Assembly (NCBI GenBank): GCA_002069965.1
Contig: MWCI01000002.1
Span: 48,939 to 112,938, forward strand
Direction: 5' to 3'
Length of the DNA stretch: 64,000 bases
From: Spirochaetes bacterium ADurb.Bin218
GTDB lineage: Bacteria; Spirochaetota; UBA4802; UBA5550
Shown here: positions 21,778 to 31,685 of the stretch, one piece after another
Position numbering within the stretch: position 1 is the first letter of the stretch
How the letters are laid out: each line of letters opens with the position of its first letter
The notes under the pieces: model-generated
What the model was told of the DNA's origin: nothing
The model's database searches: none
Seen by the model: only the letters and a program-made list of their open reading frames with translations
Program-made: the position numbers and the translations under genes

Positions 21778-22164
21778 GTGAAACAGAAGAAGACTAAAAG
21801 AAAAGAGAAAAAAAATATCCCAGTTGGTAAAGCCTATATACAGGCTACATATAATAATACAATTGTGACTTTGACTGATATGCAGGGTAATGTTATTGCA
21901 TGGGCTACAGCAGGTGGTGAGGGCTTTAAGGGATCCAGAAAGTCAACTCCCTTTGCTGCACAGATGGCAGCTAAATCTGCTGCTGAAAGTGCAATAGATA
22001 TTGCAGGACTTCAATCTGTGGAGGTCTATGTTAAGGGGCCTGGCATAGGAAGAGAAGCTGCAGTAAGATCGCTTTTTCAAAGTGGCCTTACTATAACAAA
22101 GATTAAGGACGTTACACCTGTGCCTCACAATGGCTGCAGACCTAAGAAAAGAAGAAAAGTTTGA
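21778..22164 (+). CDS. rpsK: 30S ribosomal protein S11
   Basis: S11, 128 residues, on the 30S platform. [40 protein letters not shown] and the C-terminus [16 protein letters not shown] are diagnostic. It uses a GTG start preceded by AAGAGG. Standard neighbour of rpsM and rpsD. Confidence 0.98.
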   Translation: MKQKKTKRKEKKNIPVGKAYIQATYNNTIVTLTDMQGNVIAWATAGGEGFKGSRKSTPFAAQMAAKSAAESAIDIAGLQSVEVYVKGPGIGREAAVRSLFQSGLTITKIKDVTPVPHNGCRPKKRRKV

Positions 22165-22179
22165 TGGAGTGAACTTATT

Positions 22180-22812
22180 ATGGCAAGATATACAGGACCA
22201 AGATGTAAGCTTTGCAGACGTGAAATGACACCTATGATGCTTAAAGGTCAGAGGTGTTTGACAGATAAATGTCCTTTAAAAGGGGATAAGAAATATCCTC
22301 CAGGACCTCCAAGAAAAAGAAGAACAAAGATGTCTGACTATGCTGTCCAGTTGAGAGAAAAGCAAAGGATTAAGAGAACATACGGATTGCTGGAAAAACC
22401 CTTTAGACTTAATTTTGAGGAAGCAAACAGGATGAAGGGTGTTACTGGTGAGAATATGCTATCATTGCTTGAAAGAAGGCTTGATAATGTTGTTTACAGG
22501 GCTGGATTTGCTTCTTCAAGATCTCAGGCGCGTCAGTTTGTGCAGCATAATCATATAGCTGTAAATGGTAGAGTCGTTAATATTGCATCTTTTATTGTTA
22601 AGGATGGAGACAGTGTTGAGGTTGTTGAAAAATTCAAAACCAATGCAGCTTTAGAAGATGCAGTTAAGCTTGCAAAGGCAATAGACTCAAAGCCAGAGTG
22701 GATTGATGTAGATTATGAAGCAAAGGTTGCTAAGGTAACAAGAATACCAGTGAGAACTGACATAAAAGAGAACTTCAACGAGCAGTTAGTTGTTGAGCTC
22801 TATTCAAAATAA
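22180..22812 (+). CDS. rpsD: 30S ribosomal protein S4, cysteine-containing form
   Basis: S4, 210 residues, a primary 16S binding protein. The N-terminal part carries CKLC (residues 9-12) and Cys26/Cys31, the zinc-type arrangement. The S4 RNA-binding domain is clear: [39 protein letters not shown]. It sits just before rpoA, as is widespread. Confidence 0.99.
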   Translation: MARYTGPRCKLCRREMTPMMLKGQRCLTDKCPLKGDKKYPPGPPRKRRTKMSDYAVQLREKQRIKRTYGLLEKPFRLNFEEANRMKGVTGENMLSLLERRLDNVVYRAGFASSRSQARQFVQHNHIAVNGRVVNIASFIVKDGDSVEVVEKFKTNAALEDAVKLAKAIDSKPEWIDVDYEAKVAKVTRIPVRTDIKENFNEQLVVELYSK

Positions 22813-22861
22813 TAGTTTCTTTTGAAATTTTTCGTTTTTTAAAATTTAGTTGGAGGAAAAG

Positions 22862-23827
22862 ATGGCCCCAAAAAATCTCCTGAAGGGCTTTAAACGACCG
22901 GGAAAGATTACATTTGAGCATGATGAACTACAGCCAAATTATGGACGATTTATTGCAGAACCATTTGAGCGTGGTTATGGCCTCACTGTAGGAAATTCTC
23001 TTCGCAGAGTTTTGCTCTCTTCCATAGAGGGAGCGGCTATTACTGCCATAAAGATTGAGGGAGTTCCTCATGAGTTTTCCACTATACCTGGAGTATATGA
23101 AGATGTTACTAGAATAATCCTCAATCTCAAAAAACTCCGCTTTAAGTATGAAGGTGAGATCCCAAGGGTTCTGCATATTGTTAAAGAAGGGCCAGGTGAG
23201 TTAACAGGTAAGGACTTTGATATTGACTCTGAAATAGTTGTGATGAATAAGGAACACAAGATAGCTACTCTGAATGACTCTGGCAAGATTGACATGGAAG
23301 TGCAGATCGAAAGAGGAAGAGGCTATGTTCCTGCTGAAATAAATAAGCTAAACACAGAGACTGTTGGTGTAATTCCAATTGACTCGGTCTTTACTCCTGT
23401 TGTGAAGGTGAATGTTAAGGTAGAGGACACTCGTGTTGCGCAGAGGACTGACTTTGACAAATTGATACTGGAGATATGGACAGACGGATCTATTTCTCCT
23501 GATGATGCACTTGCTCAGGCTGCAAAGATAATTAAAGAGCATATGACAATCTTTATTAACTTTGAAGAGGAGCAGGAAGAGGAAGTAGAGGTTATCGACG
23601 AAGGAATCGAAAAGATGAAAGTTCTTCTGTCGAAGTCTATAGATGAGGTGGAATTCTCTGTCAGGGCATATAATACTTTGAAGAGTGTCGATGTTTCAAC
23701 ACTGGAGGATCTGGTTAAAAAGACTGAGGATGAAATCAAAAAATCAAAGCATTATAGTGATGTTGTTCTTAAAGAGATTAAAACTAAATTAGAGACTTAT
23801 CATTTAAGTCTTGGATTGAAGGATTAA
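22862..23827 (+). CDS. rpoA: RNA polymerase alpha subunit
   Basis: Alpha subunit, 321 residues, which nucleates polymerase assembly and reads UP elements. The N-terminal domain has FERGYGLTVGNSLRRVLLSS and AITAIKIEGVPHEFSTIPGV; the C-terminal domain follows an acidic linker (EEEQEEEVEVIDEG) and contains FSVRAYNTLKSVDVSTLEDL. ATG 22862 is chosen over the in-frame TTG at 22850 because GGAGG (22852-22856) lies five bases before it. Confidence 0.98.
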   Translation: MAPKNLLKGFKRPGKITFEHDELQPNYGRFIAEPFERGYGLTVGNSLRRVLLSSIEGAAITAIKIEGVPHEFSTIPGVYEDVTRIILNLKKLRFKYEGEIPRVLHIVKEGPGELTGKDFDIDSEIVVMNKEHKIATLNDSGKIDMEVQIERGRGYVPAEINKLNTETVGVIPIDSVFTPVVKVNVKVEDTRVAQRTDFDKLILEIWTDGSISPDDALAQAAKIIKEHMTIFINFEEEQEEEVEVIDEGIEKMKVLLSKSIDEVEFSVRAYNTLKSVDVSTLEDLVKKTEDEIKKSKHYSDVVLKEIKTKLETYHLSLGLKD

Positions 23828-23840
23828 TGAGGTTATATAG

Positions 23841-24269
23841 ATGAGACACAAGAATAAAGTTAGAATACTTGGCAGAAGTCATGCTCACAGAAAGGCTATG
23901 TTTGCAAATATGGTAACTTCTCTTTTTGAGCACGAAAGAATTATTACTACAAGAGAGAAGGGTAAAGAGCTTAAGATTATCTCTGAAAAACTTATTACAA
24001 GGGCAAAAAAGAATCTTCTTATACCAGATTCTGAGCCTGAAAAAAAGCTTCATAATAAGCGTGAGGTTTTTAAGTTTATTAAAAACAGAGATGTCGTTAA
24101 AAAATTATTTGAAGATATTGCTCCCCGTTTCAAAGAACGAAATGGTGGTTATACAAGAATGTATCTTATAGGTCAGAGACAGGGTGATGCTGCTGAAATG
24201 GCGATCGTTGAGCTTGTGGAGAGAAAGCCAAAAGCTGAACCAGTGAAAGAAGATAATAAGAAAAAGTAA
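23841..24269 (+). CDS. rplQ: 50S ribosomal protein L17
   Basis: L17, 142 residues. RHKNKVRILGRSHAHRKAMF and FEHERIITTREKGKELK are canonical, with GGYTRMYLIGQRQGDAAEMA near the end and a charged C-terminal extension of about 15 residues (KPKAEPVKEDNKKK). Last gene of the supercluster; a strong terminator follows. Confidence 0.98.
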   Translation: MRHKNKVRILGRSHAHRKAMFANMVTSLFEHERIITTREKGKELKIISEKLITRAKKNLLIPDSEPEKKLHNKREVFKFIKNRDVVKKLFEDIAPRFKERNGGYTRMYLIGQRQGDAAEMAIVELVERKPKAEPVKEDNKKK

Positions 24270-24291
24270 TTTTAAAACTTCTTTGATACAA

Positions 24292-24317
24292 AAAAGCTTC
24301 AGGTTCCTGAAGCTTTT
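24292..24317 (+). terminator. Terminator closing the ribosomal supercluster
   Basis: Perfect 11-bp stem AAAAGCTTCAG (24292-24302) / CTGAAGCTTTT (24307-24317), loop GTTC, then TTG. A-run and T-run flank it symmetrically, so it can also stop transcription arriving from the minus-strand gene at 24375-25262. Confidence 0.9.
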
Positions 24318-24374
24318 TTGCTTTATAGGTTTTACACACTAAATCTTTGTATTTTTAATTTTTAGCTTAGTATC

Positions 24375-25262
24375 TTAAGACTCCTTAAGTCCAATTCTTT
24401 CCATAGTCTTTTTTCTTCTGGAAAGTTCAACAGGATAGAGAAGTTTTCTATTGTCCACTGCATCCACCTTGAATTTTTCAGGTATGCGATCATCAAAAAT
24501 GGGAGTCATTTGATCCTGCCTTATTTGATACTTGTCCAGAATATTTCCTGTGGAGTGATAGTTTTTTACTCTATATATTTCGATCCCGCTTTCTTTTGCT
24601 ATTCTGCATAGATATATAACATCAAGATAGCGATTTATAACATAGTCAATTCCCTCTGTCTTGATTTTTTTGCGGCTTTTGATGAAGGCAATATCCTCCT
24701 CCTTCATTATCCTCTTTGCCTTTTCAAGGTGGTAATAGGCATTTTTTAAATAGCGTTCAAGCTTTGAAGCATCATAGTAGTAGTGATAATCCTTGGCAGT
24801 AAACTTTTCATCGTATGGTGTCACATCTGTTAGAGGATTAAAGGGCTTTTTGAAATAGGCAGCATATCCATGATGTCTGTCAAGTTCAAGAAATATTTCT
24901 ATGGATTTATTATCCTCAATTGTTGCCTTTAAGAGTTCGTCAGTCCTGTTTATGTAGAGATTGGCCAGCTCTTCCATAAATTTCATCAGTTCAAGCTTTA
25001 GATTGTAGAATTTTTCTGATGCGCCGTCATAATTATTGCCAAAATAATTAAGGCTTGCCTCTTCATACATCTTTGTTATGGACTCTATTTTTGTCTGATT
25101 ATCGTCATTTTTGAAATTGGTCACCATTGGTTTTATTTCTCGGATGACTTTTGTGGTAAAATAGTAATCCTTTGTGGAACGCTCTCCAACAGATATAGAG
25201 TAGGCTGAATTTGAAAAGAACAGTGTTACAGCTAACAACATTATATTCCATCTTGCTTTCAT
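24375..25262 (-). CDS. Exported protein of unknown function
   Basis: Not recognised. 295 residues with an N-terminal signal peptide (hydrophobic about 7-16, likely cleavage near SAYS at 20-23). The mature part is helix-rich and charged, with many Tyr and Lys; a segment DYHYYYDASKLERYLKNAYY (about 160-180) and the following helix resemble helical-hairpin repeats but match no motif I know. No Cys lipobox. Monocistronic on the minus strand, convergent with rplQ and sharing its terminator. A periplasmic or cell-envelope role is inference from the signal peptide only. Confidence 0.8.
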   Translation of the reverse strand: MKARWNIMLLAVTLFFSNSAYSISVGERSTKDYYFTTKVIREIKPMVTNFKNDDNQTKIESITKMYEEASLNYFGNNYDGASEKFYNLKLELMKFMEELANLYINRTDELLKATIEDNKSIEIFLELDRHHGYAAYFKKPFNPLTDVTPYDEKFTAKDYHYYYDASKLERYLKNAYYHLEKAKRIMKEEDIAFIKSRKKIKTEGIDYVINRYLDVIYLCRIAKESGIEIYRVKNYHSTGNILDKYQIRQDQMTPIFDDRIPEKFKVDAVDNRKLLYPVELSRRKKTMERIGLKES

Positions 25263-25649
25263 ATTGGCCTCACGGTTTTATGGTAAAAATCGGATTATAT
25301 AATTCTTCCTTATACAAGTTTCGTCAAAAATTATAAGTTTCTTAAAGAATATTTATTTACATCTGGTAAACTTGTGATAGTTTAAGTCATATTTTAGGTA
25401 AAAATTTTTCATGTTTTATTCATAATCCTTGAATATAACTTGAAAAAATATATAATTCCTTATAGGGGTAATATATTTTCTAAAAAATTTTTATATATAT
25501 TTTCAATGCTAATTCCTTGATCTTTATATGGAGTAAAATTCACCAATGTCCACTGAGGATATTGAGGATAGCAGTTGTTACAGTAAAAGATATACTTAGG
25601 AATTATTGGTTATATATTTTTTTAACTATGGAAGAGACCGGAGTATTGA
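25263..25649. other. 387-base AT-rich divergent gap
   Basis: No gene. It separates two divergent genes and should hold both promoters. On the minus strand a TATAAT lies about 30 bases before the start of the gene at 25262, with TTGACG 22 bases upstream of it (too far for a clean -35/-10 pair). A 9-base direct repeat unit, GAGGATATT, begins at 25555 and its core GAGGATA recurs at 25564-25570. Nothing else is recognised. Confidence 0.5.
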
Positions 25650-26516
25650 ATGGACGAAGGCAAAAAGATTTCCTTTAGGCAAAAAAATCCCACTATGTGC
25701 CCTATATGCAGGAATGAATTTTACAGAGAGGAGATGTTCACAGGCGGAGGCAGGCTCATAGTTGAGGGTCTTACAGATGAGCTGAGAAGAATTTATAAAG
25801 AGAGTAAAAAATACGGAAAGATCTATCCCCTTGCTTATCTTTTGAATGTTTGCCCGAACTGCTTATATACTGCATACCCAAAGGATTTTTCTGATGTAAC
25901 TGATTCTGAAATTTCAAAGCTTCAGGAGCTTAGATCTGCAAGATGGAATGCTGTGAATAAATTTTTTGGGGACATTGATTTTAGAAATGACAGGGATTTG
26001 ATGCTGGGTGCTGCATCCTATATGCTTGCTGTTGATTGCTATAATATCAGGAGAAAAAATATTGCTCCTACTTTTAAAAAGGCTGTCTCTGCTTTGCGAG
26101 CGGCCTGGTTGTTTTCCGATCTGGCTGCAGAAGATCCTGAATCTCATTTTCGGAAGATGTCTCTTTTCTTTTATAAGAAGGCCTATGAATATTATCTGCA
26201 GGTAATTGAATTACTACAAAATGGAAACGAGCCTGCTGATATGGCTGGAAATATGGGACCAGATGCTGACAAAAATTGGGGCTATGAAGGAATTCTCTAC
26301 ATAATGGCAGTGCTCACTGTAAAGATTGGTTCAAGGGAAAAGGAAGTTGAAAAGAGAATCGAACATTTCAACACCTGCAAAAAATATTTAAGTAGGCTTT
26401 TTGGTGCTGGCAAGGCTTCTAAATCGAGACCAAGCGATCTCCTTGAAAGGACAAGGGATCTATATGATAAAATAAATGAAATGCTGGCCCAGTGGGAGCA
26501 GGAGAAAAACCCTTGA
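25650..26516 (+). CDS. DUF2225 zinc-ribbon protein
   Basis: 288 residues, recognised as the DUF2225 family, which is widespread in spirochaetes and Firmicutes and has no assigned function. Two CxxC pairs (CPIC at 17-20, CPNC at 68-71) should form a zinc ribbon; the rest is helical, TPR-like, and ends EMLAQWEQEKNP. GGAG lies six bases before the ATG. The stop overlaps the truA start (TTGA at 26513-26516), so the pair is translationally coupled. A role tied to RNA modification is only suggested by that neighbour. Confidence 0.88.
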   Translation: MDEGKKISFRQKNPTMCPICRNEFYREEMFTGGGRLIVEGLTDELRRIYKESKKYGKIYPLAYLLNVCPNCLYTAYPKDFSDVTDSEISKLQELRSARWNAVNKFFGDIDFRNDRDLMLGAASYMLAVDCYNIRRKNIAPTFKKAVSALRAAWLFSDLAAEDPESHFRKMSLFFYKKAYEYYLQVIELLQNGNEPADMAGNMGPDADKNWGYEGILYIMAVLTVKIGSREKEVEKRIEHFNTCKKYLSRLFGAGKASKSRPSDLLERTRDLYDKINEMLAQWEQEKNP

Positions 26517-27280
26517 GCCGCTATGCTCTCCTTGTTCAATATGACGGGACAAATTTTAATGGGCTGCAGATTCAAAATGGTGGACGGACAGTTCAAGATG
26601 AGCTGGAAAAGGCAATCTTCATTCTGTCAAAGGAAAAGGTAAGAGTTATAGCCTCTGGCAGAACTGATTCTGGAGTCCATGCCATTGGACAGGTTGTTCA
26701 CTTTGACTGCTGTAGAGATTTTGATTTGCGAAGGCTCTGTATAAGCCTGAATGGAATTCTTCCAAAGGATGTGGCAGTCAAAAATGCCTATAGGGTCTGT
26801 GAAACTTTTCACTCAAGATTTTCTGCCTTTCAGAGGGAATACATTTATCTCATTTATAATTATCCGCTGAGAACTCCTTTTATGCAATACAGGGCAATGT
26901 GGGTGAGTGAGCCTTTATCTGTGGACTATATTCAGGAGACTGGATTATTTTTGATTGGAGAGCATGATTTTGCTTCTTTTTGCAAAAAGATCTCCTCAGA
27001 CAGGGGAACTGTCCGAAAGATAGATCTCTTTGATGTGACAAAAAAGGATGATATAATAACTATCCGCATAAGGGGGAACGCTTTTTTGCATAATATGATA
27101 CGAATTATTGTTGGGACAATAGTTCAGATGAGTCGCGAGGCTAAAGAGCCTTCCTTTATAAAAGAAATTCTTGAAAAAAGAGACAGAAATATCAGTGGCG
27201 TCACAGCTCCCCCTTATGGGCTCTATCTAAGTAAAATTTTATATAACCCACCACTGGACCATTATGAATCTGCTTTTTGA
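26513..27280 (+). CDS. truA: tRNA pseudouridine(38-40) synthase TruA
   Basis: 255 residues; isomerises uridines 38-40 in the tRNA anticodon arm. The catalytic motif is ASGRTDSGVHAIGQ, with the nucleophile at about Asp52; FCKKISS and GNAFLHNMIRIIVGT follow. The frame opens at GTG 26492, but GGAG (26501-26504) is placed for the TTG at 26513, which yields the family-typical N-terminus SRYALLVQYDGTNFNG. Length agrees with TruA (about 250-270). A TTG start and overlap with DUF2225 indicate coupled translation. Confidence 0.95.
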   Translation: MSRYALLVQYDGTNFNGLQIQNGGRTVQDELEKAIFILSKEKVRVIASGRTDSGVHAIGQVVHFDCCRDFDLRRLCISLNGILPKDVAVKNAYRVCETFHSRFSAFQREYIYLIYNYPLRTPFMQYRAMWVSEPLSVDYIQETGLFLIGEHDFASFCKKISSDRGTVRKIDLFDVTKKDDIITIRIRGNAFLHNMIRIIVGTIVQMSREAKEPSFIKEILEKRDRNISGVTAPPYGLYLSKILYNPPLDHYESAF

Positions 27281-27298
27281 GATTTTCGATTTTAATTA

Positions 27299-27329
27299 TT
27301 GACATTATTATGTCTTAATTAATGATAAT
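27299..27329 (+). promoter_or_regulatory. Probable promoter with overlapping palindrome
   Basis: -35 TTGACA (27299-27304) and -10 GATAAT (27324-27329), 19-base spacer (slightly long). A perfect inverted repeat GACAT-TATT-ATGTC (27301-27314) overlaps the -35 box and could be an operator. It lies about 30 bases before the barrel/lipoprotein pair. Confidence 0.5.
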
Positions 27330-27358
27330 TCAAAAAAAATTTTTGGTTAATCTACGAG

Positions 27359-27931
27359 ATGAAGAAACACTTTTTATCAATTCTGGTATTTTTTATTTGT
27401 ATTTCTGCTTGTGTTCCAGAGCTTTTTGCTCAAAGCTCAAGGAAAAAGTACTTCTCAAAGCCTCAGATTGGACTCTGGTATGGTCCTGTTACTCCAATTT
27501 TTGAGACCTCAGAGTATCTTAAACCAGATCTTGGGGGAGGGGTCTTCTTTCGATATAATCTTCCTTATGATCCCCTAAAGATAGGCATTGATTCATCATA
27601 TCAAAGTTATGGCTCAGAGGGTGTTAATAGTGTCACACTTATCCCTCTTTATGGAAATCTGCTCTGGTTACTACCTATTGATCTCCCAATTAGATTTCAG
27701 CTTAAGGCAGGTGGAGGCGCTTGTAAGGTGAAGATGCAGCCAGATGACATAGAACAATGGGAACCTTTGTTAATGCTTGGAACTGAGGTTTCTTTCCCGG
27801 CAGGAAAGCTTGCAAATGTTGCTCTTCGCCTTGATTATCTCTGCATATATGAAGAACATATGAATGGTGGGAAAAAGAATGGGCATTTTTTTAACGCAGG
27901 AATATCTCTTTATTTTAATTTGAACCTATAG
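27359..27931 (+). CDS. Predicted outer-membrane beta-barrel protein
   Basis: 190 residues with a signal peptide (cleavage probably after FAQ, about residue 25). The mature part is a run of short alternating amphipathic strands (GGGVFFRYNLP, VTLIPLYGNLLWLLP, VALRLDYLCIY) ending in the aromatic strand FFNAGISLYFNLNL, the pattern of a small porin-like 8-strand barrel. No family assigned. It ends at the base before the next coding frame opens, so it is coupled to the downstream lipoprotein. The ribosome binding site is weak. Confidence 0.75.
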   Translation: MKKHFLSILVFFICISACVPELFAQSSRKKYFSKPQIGLWYGPVTPIFETSEYLKPDLGGGVFFRYNLPYDPLKIGIDSSYQSYGSEGVNSVTLIPLYGNLLWLLPIDLPIRFQLKAGGGACKVKMQPDDIEQWEPLLMLGTEVSFPAGKLANVALRLDYLCIYEEHMNGGKKNGHFFNAGISLYFNLNL

Positions 27932-27937
27932 GTGGCT

Positions 27938-29302
27938 ATGAAAGTAAGGCGTTTATACATATTTATTTTTTGTTTATCTCTTTTTTCTCTAAGTTGCGGC
28001 AAAAAGCCAGTTTTTACAGAGATGGCTACAAGCAGGCTTAGGATTGTACTTAAAGGCACTCTTGAGTCAGAGAAGGGATATATGAGTCCTTTTGTAACTC
28101 CTGCAGCAAATAGTACATCTGTTGAGGATAGTGACCACGCCAATGACTCTGTGGATGATATCAAGGGTCCTTCAGAGGATGTCTACCCAACAAAGCTGAT
28201 GCTTGATATTGCCGAGATACGTCTTGGAGGAAAGAAGATAAGTAATTACAGACAAACATTTTCTATTGCTCTATCTGACAGTGAACCCTTTTTTAATGGA
28301 GAGGGAATTGAACTTAAGACAGATGATCCAGGTGATGGAAGATATGACACTGTGGAGATATTCTTTAGGAAAATGATCTTTGATAATGCAAAGATCTATA
28401 AATCAACAGGCAGTGGCTTTGTATATGAGAAAGATGCTGAGGTCATTTTCAAAGAAAAAACTGTTACTGGTTTTGATTTTAATCAGCTAATGGTAAACTC
28501 CTACTGGGATAGTCTTAGAAAAGAATCAGACCAGGTAATCAGGGTCTTCCCTATGGTTATTCCAATAATAGGTGGATTGAATTATAATAAAGAGAATAAC
28601 GAAACTGTCCTTGAAATAAGGCTGGTATTTAAAAATTTTATCAAGAAATATGAGTATGATTACTATGACAGCGGCATTTACAAGGTCTGCCATTACTATG
28701 CTCCCTCTGATTGGCTAAGAGATGTTCGTGCTGGTGAAAGTGATATTGGCAGGAATCTTCATGGAGTTGCAAAGGCACTTGTAAAAGGCCAGACAGGCAG
28801 TATAACTGTAAGCAATCCCTCTTTAGGTTATGTTGTTGCAATACCAGCGGATGAAGATATATCTGATTATTTTATTTCTAAAGATGGCAAATTGATTCGT
28901 GATGATGTTAAAGGTGACCTGCCTTTGCCTCCAAATTATCCAGGAGCTTACATAAGTGCAGTGCTGGATTATTATCTTAAATACGAAAAGTATAAAAACG
29001 ACTGGAATACTAAAAGGGCTGATCTTGACTCTTCATCTCCAGCAGGCCTAAGTGATATTCTTGATAAGTATGAGTATTATTGGGATGTCTATGAGTCTAC
29101 TGTAAAGGGAACTGGTTATGGTCTAAAAATACCCCCTTATGTAGGTTATGGAACTTCTGTTACTTTCAATGAGATGGCTGTTGGAAGCTATAAGTTCTAC
29201 AGGTTTGATGCGCCAGCCTATGGCCAGTTGAATACTTCTTTCACGTCTCTTAATGGTGGTAATGTTGTCACAATAAATGCTGGGGCAAATACAGGATTTT
29301 AA
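27938..29302 (+). CDS. Predicted lipoprotein of unknown function
   Basis: 454 residues. The N-terminus MKVRRLYIFIFCLSLFSLSC is a short lipoprotein signal ending in SLSC, a relaxed lipobox of the kind spirochaetes use, so Cys20 should be lipidated. No recognised domain. The sequence is rich in Asp/Tyr/Ser with several DD or DS pairs; beta-rich C-terminal part. Start ambiguous between GTG 27932 and ATG 27938; the ATG is kept because it begins the signal peptide. It directly follows the barrel gene, suggesting a surface or outer-membrane pair. Confidence 0.75.
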   Translation: MKVRRLYIFIFCLSLFSLSCGKKPVFTEMATSRLRIVLKGTLESEKGYMSPFVTPAANSTSVEDSDHANDSVDDIKGPSEDVYPTKLMLDIAEIRLGGKKISNYRQTFSIALSDSEPFFNGEGIELKTDDPGDGRYDTVEIFFRKMIFDNAKIYKSTGSGFVYEKDAEVIFKEKTVTGFDFNQLMVNSYWDSLRKESDQVIRVFPMVIPIIGGLNYNKENNETVLEIRLVFKNFIKKYEYDYYDSGIYKVCHYYAPSDWLRDVRAGESDIGRNLHGVAKALVKGQTGSITVSNPSLGYVVAIPADEDISDYFISKDGKLIRDDVKGDLPLPPNYPGAYISAVLDYYLKYEKYKNDWNTKRADLDSSSPAGLSDILDKYEYYWDVYESTVKGTGYGLKIPPYVGYGTSVTFNEMAVGSYKFYRFDAPAYGQLNTSFTSLNGGNVVTINAGANTGF

Positions 29303-29326
29303 TATATAAGCAGGAAGCAGAAATCT

Positions 29327-30544
29327 ATGGGCAAACTGATTGTTCAAAAATATGGTGGGACTTCTGTAAAGTCTCCAGAAAGGATTAAAGCTGTTGCAGA
29401 GAGAATTAAATCTTATAGGGACAGGGGATATGATTTAGTTGTTGTTGTTTCTGCAATGGGTAAAACGACTGATGAGCTAATTGATCTTGCAAAGCAGATC
29501 AGCAGCAATCCCTCAAAGCGAGAGATGGATATGCTGCTTTCCACAGGAGAACAGGTTTCCTGTGCACTCCTTGCCATGGCTTTGCATGAAATTGGAATTG
29601 ATGCAGTATCTTATACTGGATCTCAGATCAAGATGCGCACAGATGGAAATTTTTCCAATGCAAAGATCTCTGAGATCTCCACAGAGAGAATTTTCAAATC
29701 TATAAATGAAGGCAAGGTTGTAATTGTTGCAGGTTTTCAGGGTATTGATGATGATGAGAATATTGTAACACTTGGCAGGGGTGGTTCTGATACAACAGCA
29801 GTTGCACTTGCAGCAGTCTTAAAAACAAGGGATTGTGAGATCTACACTGATGTAGACGGAGTATACACTGCAGATCCCCGTGTTGTTAGATCTACAAAAA
29901 AACTCAAAGAGATCAGCTATGATGAAATGCTTGAACTTGCCCGTCTTGGTGCGGGTGTGCTCCATTCCAGATCTGTGGAGTTTGCAAAAAAATACAATAT
30001 AAGATTACATGTGAGATCGAGTTTTTCCTATGATGAGGGAACTATTGTAATGCCAATGGAGGAAATGATGGAAAAGTTTGTTGTCAGTGGAATAACATCA
30101 AAAGAGGATGAGGCAAAGGTAACAATCAGGGAAATCCCTGATAGGCCAGGAATATCTGCAAGGCTTTTTAATGAGCTTGGAAAGCACAAAATATATGTAA
30201 ACATGATTGTTCAATCAACAGGTCATGATAACAGGGCATCTATTTCTTTTACAGTGAAAAAAGAGGACCTGAAAGAAACAGTGAGGATTTGCAACGAACT
30301 CAATAAGGAATTTGGAGGTTCTGCTGTTGATTATAAAGAAAATATAGCAATTGTAAGTGCTGTTGGAGTTGGCATGCTATCCTCTTACGGAGTTGCAGGG
30401 AAGATGTTTCAAGTTTTTTCTGAACAGAATATAAACATAGAGATGATCTCTACATCAGAGATAGGAATATCCTGTGTTATTGACTCAATGTATTCTGAAC
30501 TGGCAGTTAAGGTTTTACACAAAACTTTTATAGAATCAGAGTGA
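29327..30544 (+). CDS. lysC: Aspartate kinase (ACT-domain, feedback-regulated type)
   Basis: 405 residues; phosphorylates aspartate, first step toward lysine/diaminopimelate, threonine and methionine. The kinase domain shows [28 protein letters not shown], the Ser-Thr loop [14 protein letters not shown] and [13 protein letters not shown]; two ACT domains occupy about residues 260-405, the usual site of lysine/threonine feedback. Its stop overlaps the possible GTG start of ddl. The pair links diaminopimelate supply and D-Ala-D-Ala, both peptidoglycan precursors. A second aspartokinase lies at 48672. Confidence 0.96.
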   Translation: MGKLIVQKYGGTSVKSPERIKAVAERIKSYRDRGYDLVVVVSAMGKTTDELIDLAKQISSNPSKREMDMLLSTGEQVSCALLAMALHEIGIDAVSYTGSQIKMRTDGNFSNAKISEISTERIFKSINEGKVVIVAGFQGIDDDENIVTLGRGGSDTTAVALAAVLKTRDCEIYTDVDGVYTADPRVVRSTKKLKEISYDEMLELARLGAGVLHSRSVEFAKKYNIRLHVRSSFSYDEGTIVMPMEEMMEKFVVSGITSKEDEAKVTIREIPDRPGISARLFNELGKHKIYVNMIVQSTGHDNRASISFTVKKEDLKETVRICNELNKEFGGSAVDYKENIAIVSAVGVGMLSSYGVAGKMFQVFSEQNINIEMISTSEIGISCVIDSMYSELAVKVLHKTFIESE

Positions 30545-30546
30545 TT

Positions 30547-31653
30547 ATGATTACAGTTGGAATTCTCTTTGGAGGCAGATCTGGGGAACATGAGGTTTCC
30601 CGTTGCTCAGCTGCCTCTGTCTTTACATATCTTGATAGAGCTAAATATAATGTTATAGCCATAGGTATAGATTATGATGGCCGCTGGTATCCTCAGAATA
30701 ACCCTTCTGTTATAGAACATAAAGACTTCGGTAGGGTTCTGGATTTTAAAAAAGAGGGTCAATGGCTTGTCAGTAATTTTTATGACAATGGCAAGCTTGG
30801 CATTGTTGATATTTCCTCTGGAAATAAGATATATATTGATGTTGTCTTTCCTGTTGTTCATGGGACCTTCTGTGAAGATGGAACTTTGCAGGGATTTTTG
30901 GATCTTGCCCTTGTTCCTTATGTAGGTGCAGGCGTTAGCGGTTCTGCCATAGGTATGGACAAAGATGTTGCAAAGAGACTGCTTAAAGAAGCGGGTCTGC
31001 CTGTTGTTCCATGGAAAAAGGTTACTTCTCTTCTGTGGAAAGAAAATAGGGATTTGATTTGTGATGATATTGAGAATGAATTCGGATTTCCATGCTTTGT
31101 TAAGCCTGCAAATGCTGGTTCCTCTGTTGGTGTTTCAAAGGTTAAGTCCAGTGGAGAACTGGGCAGTGCCATTGATGAGGCCTTTTTGTGGGATAATAAG
31201 GTTTTAGTGGAAAGGGCTATAAATGCCCGTGAGATTGAATTTGCAGTTCTTGGAAATGATTCACCAATTGTTTCCATTGCAGGTGAGATAAGACCAAGGC
31301 ATGAGTTTTATTCCTATGAGGCAAAATATATAGATTCCAATGGTGCAGAGCTTGTTATACCAGCAAGGCTTGATGATGTAAAACTTAAGGAGATGCAAAA
31401 TAGTGTTTTAAAGGCATATTTAGCTCTTGAGTGTTGTGGTATGGCAAGAGTGGATCTATTTCTTGATAGGGATAGCGGAGATTTTTACATTAACGAGATC
31501 AATACAATTCCTGGCTTTACAAGTATAAGTATGTATCCAAAGCTATGGGAGCACAGTGGAATAAAATATGGGGAACTTCTTGACAGGCTTATTGAGCTTG
31601 CAGTGGAGCGGTGGAATCGCCGTCTTGGTATAAAGATTATACATGAGAATTAA
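30547..31653 (+). CDS. ddl: D-alanine--D-alanine ligase
   Basis: 368 residues; ATP-dependent formation of the D-Ala-D-Ala dipeptide for peptidoglycan. GILFGGRSGEHEVS at the N-terminus, PVVHGTFCEDGTLQG, the omega-loop FYSYEAKY (the Tyr typical of D-Ala-D-Ala rather than D-Ala-D-Lac ligases) and EINTIPGFTSISMYPKLWE are all present. Start is either GTG 30541, overlapping the lysC stop as GTGA, or ATG 30547; the ATG is given because it begins the family-standard MITVGILFGG. Its terminator overlaps the pssA promoter. Confidence 0.95.
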   Translation: MITVGILFGGRSGEHEVSRCSAASVFTYLDRAKYNVIAIGIDYDGRWYPQNNPSVIEHKDFGRVLDFKKEGQWLVSNFYDNGKLGIVDISSGNKIYIDVVFPVVHGTFCEDGTLQGFLDLALVPYVGAGVSGSAIGMDKDVAKRLLKEAGLPVVPWKKVTSLLWKENRDLICDDIENEFGFPCFVKPANAGSSVGVSKVKSSGELGSAIDEAFLWDNKVLVERAINAREIEFAVLGNDSPIVSIAGEIRPRHEFYSYEAKYIDSNGAELVIPARLDDVKLKEMQNSVLKAYLALECCGMARVDLFLDRDSGDFYINEINTIPGFTSISMYPKLWEHSGIKYGELLDRLIELAVERWNRRLGIKIIHEN

Positions 31654-31685
31654 TCTTTATATATTAATTACGCTTTTAATTTATC

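Noticed and set aside
25555..25570. GAGGATA direct repeat
   Set aside because: Two copies only in AT-rich DNA; too little to call an operator or repeat array.
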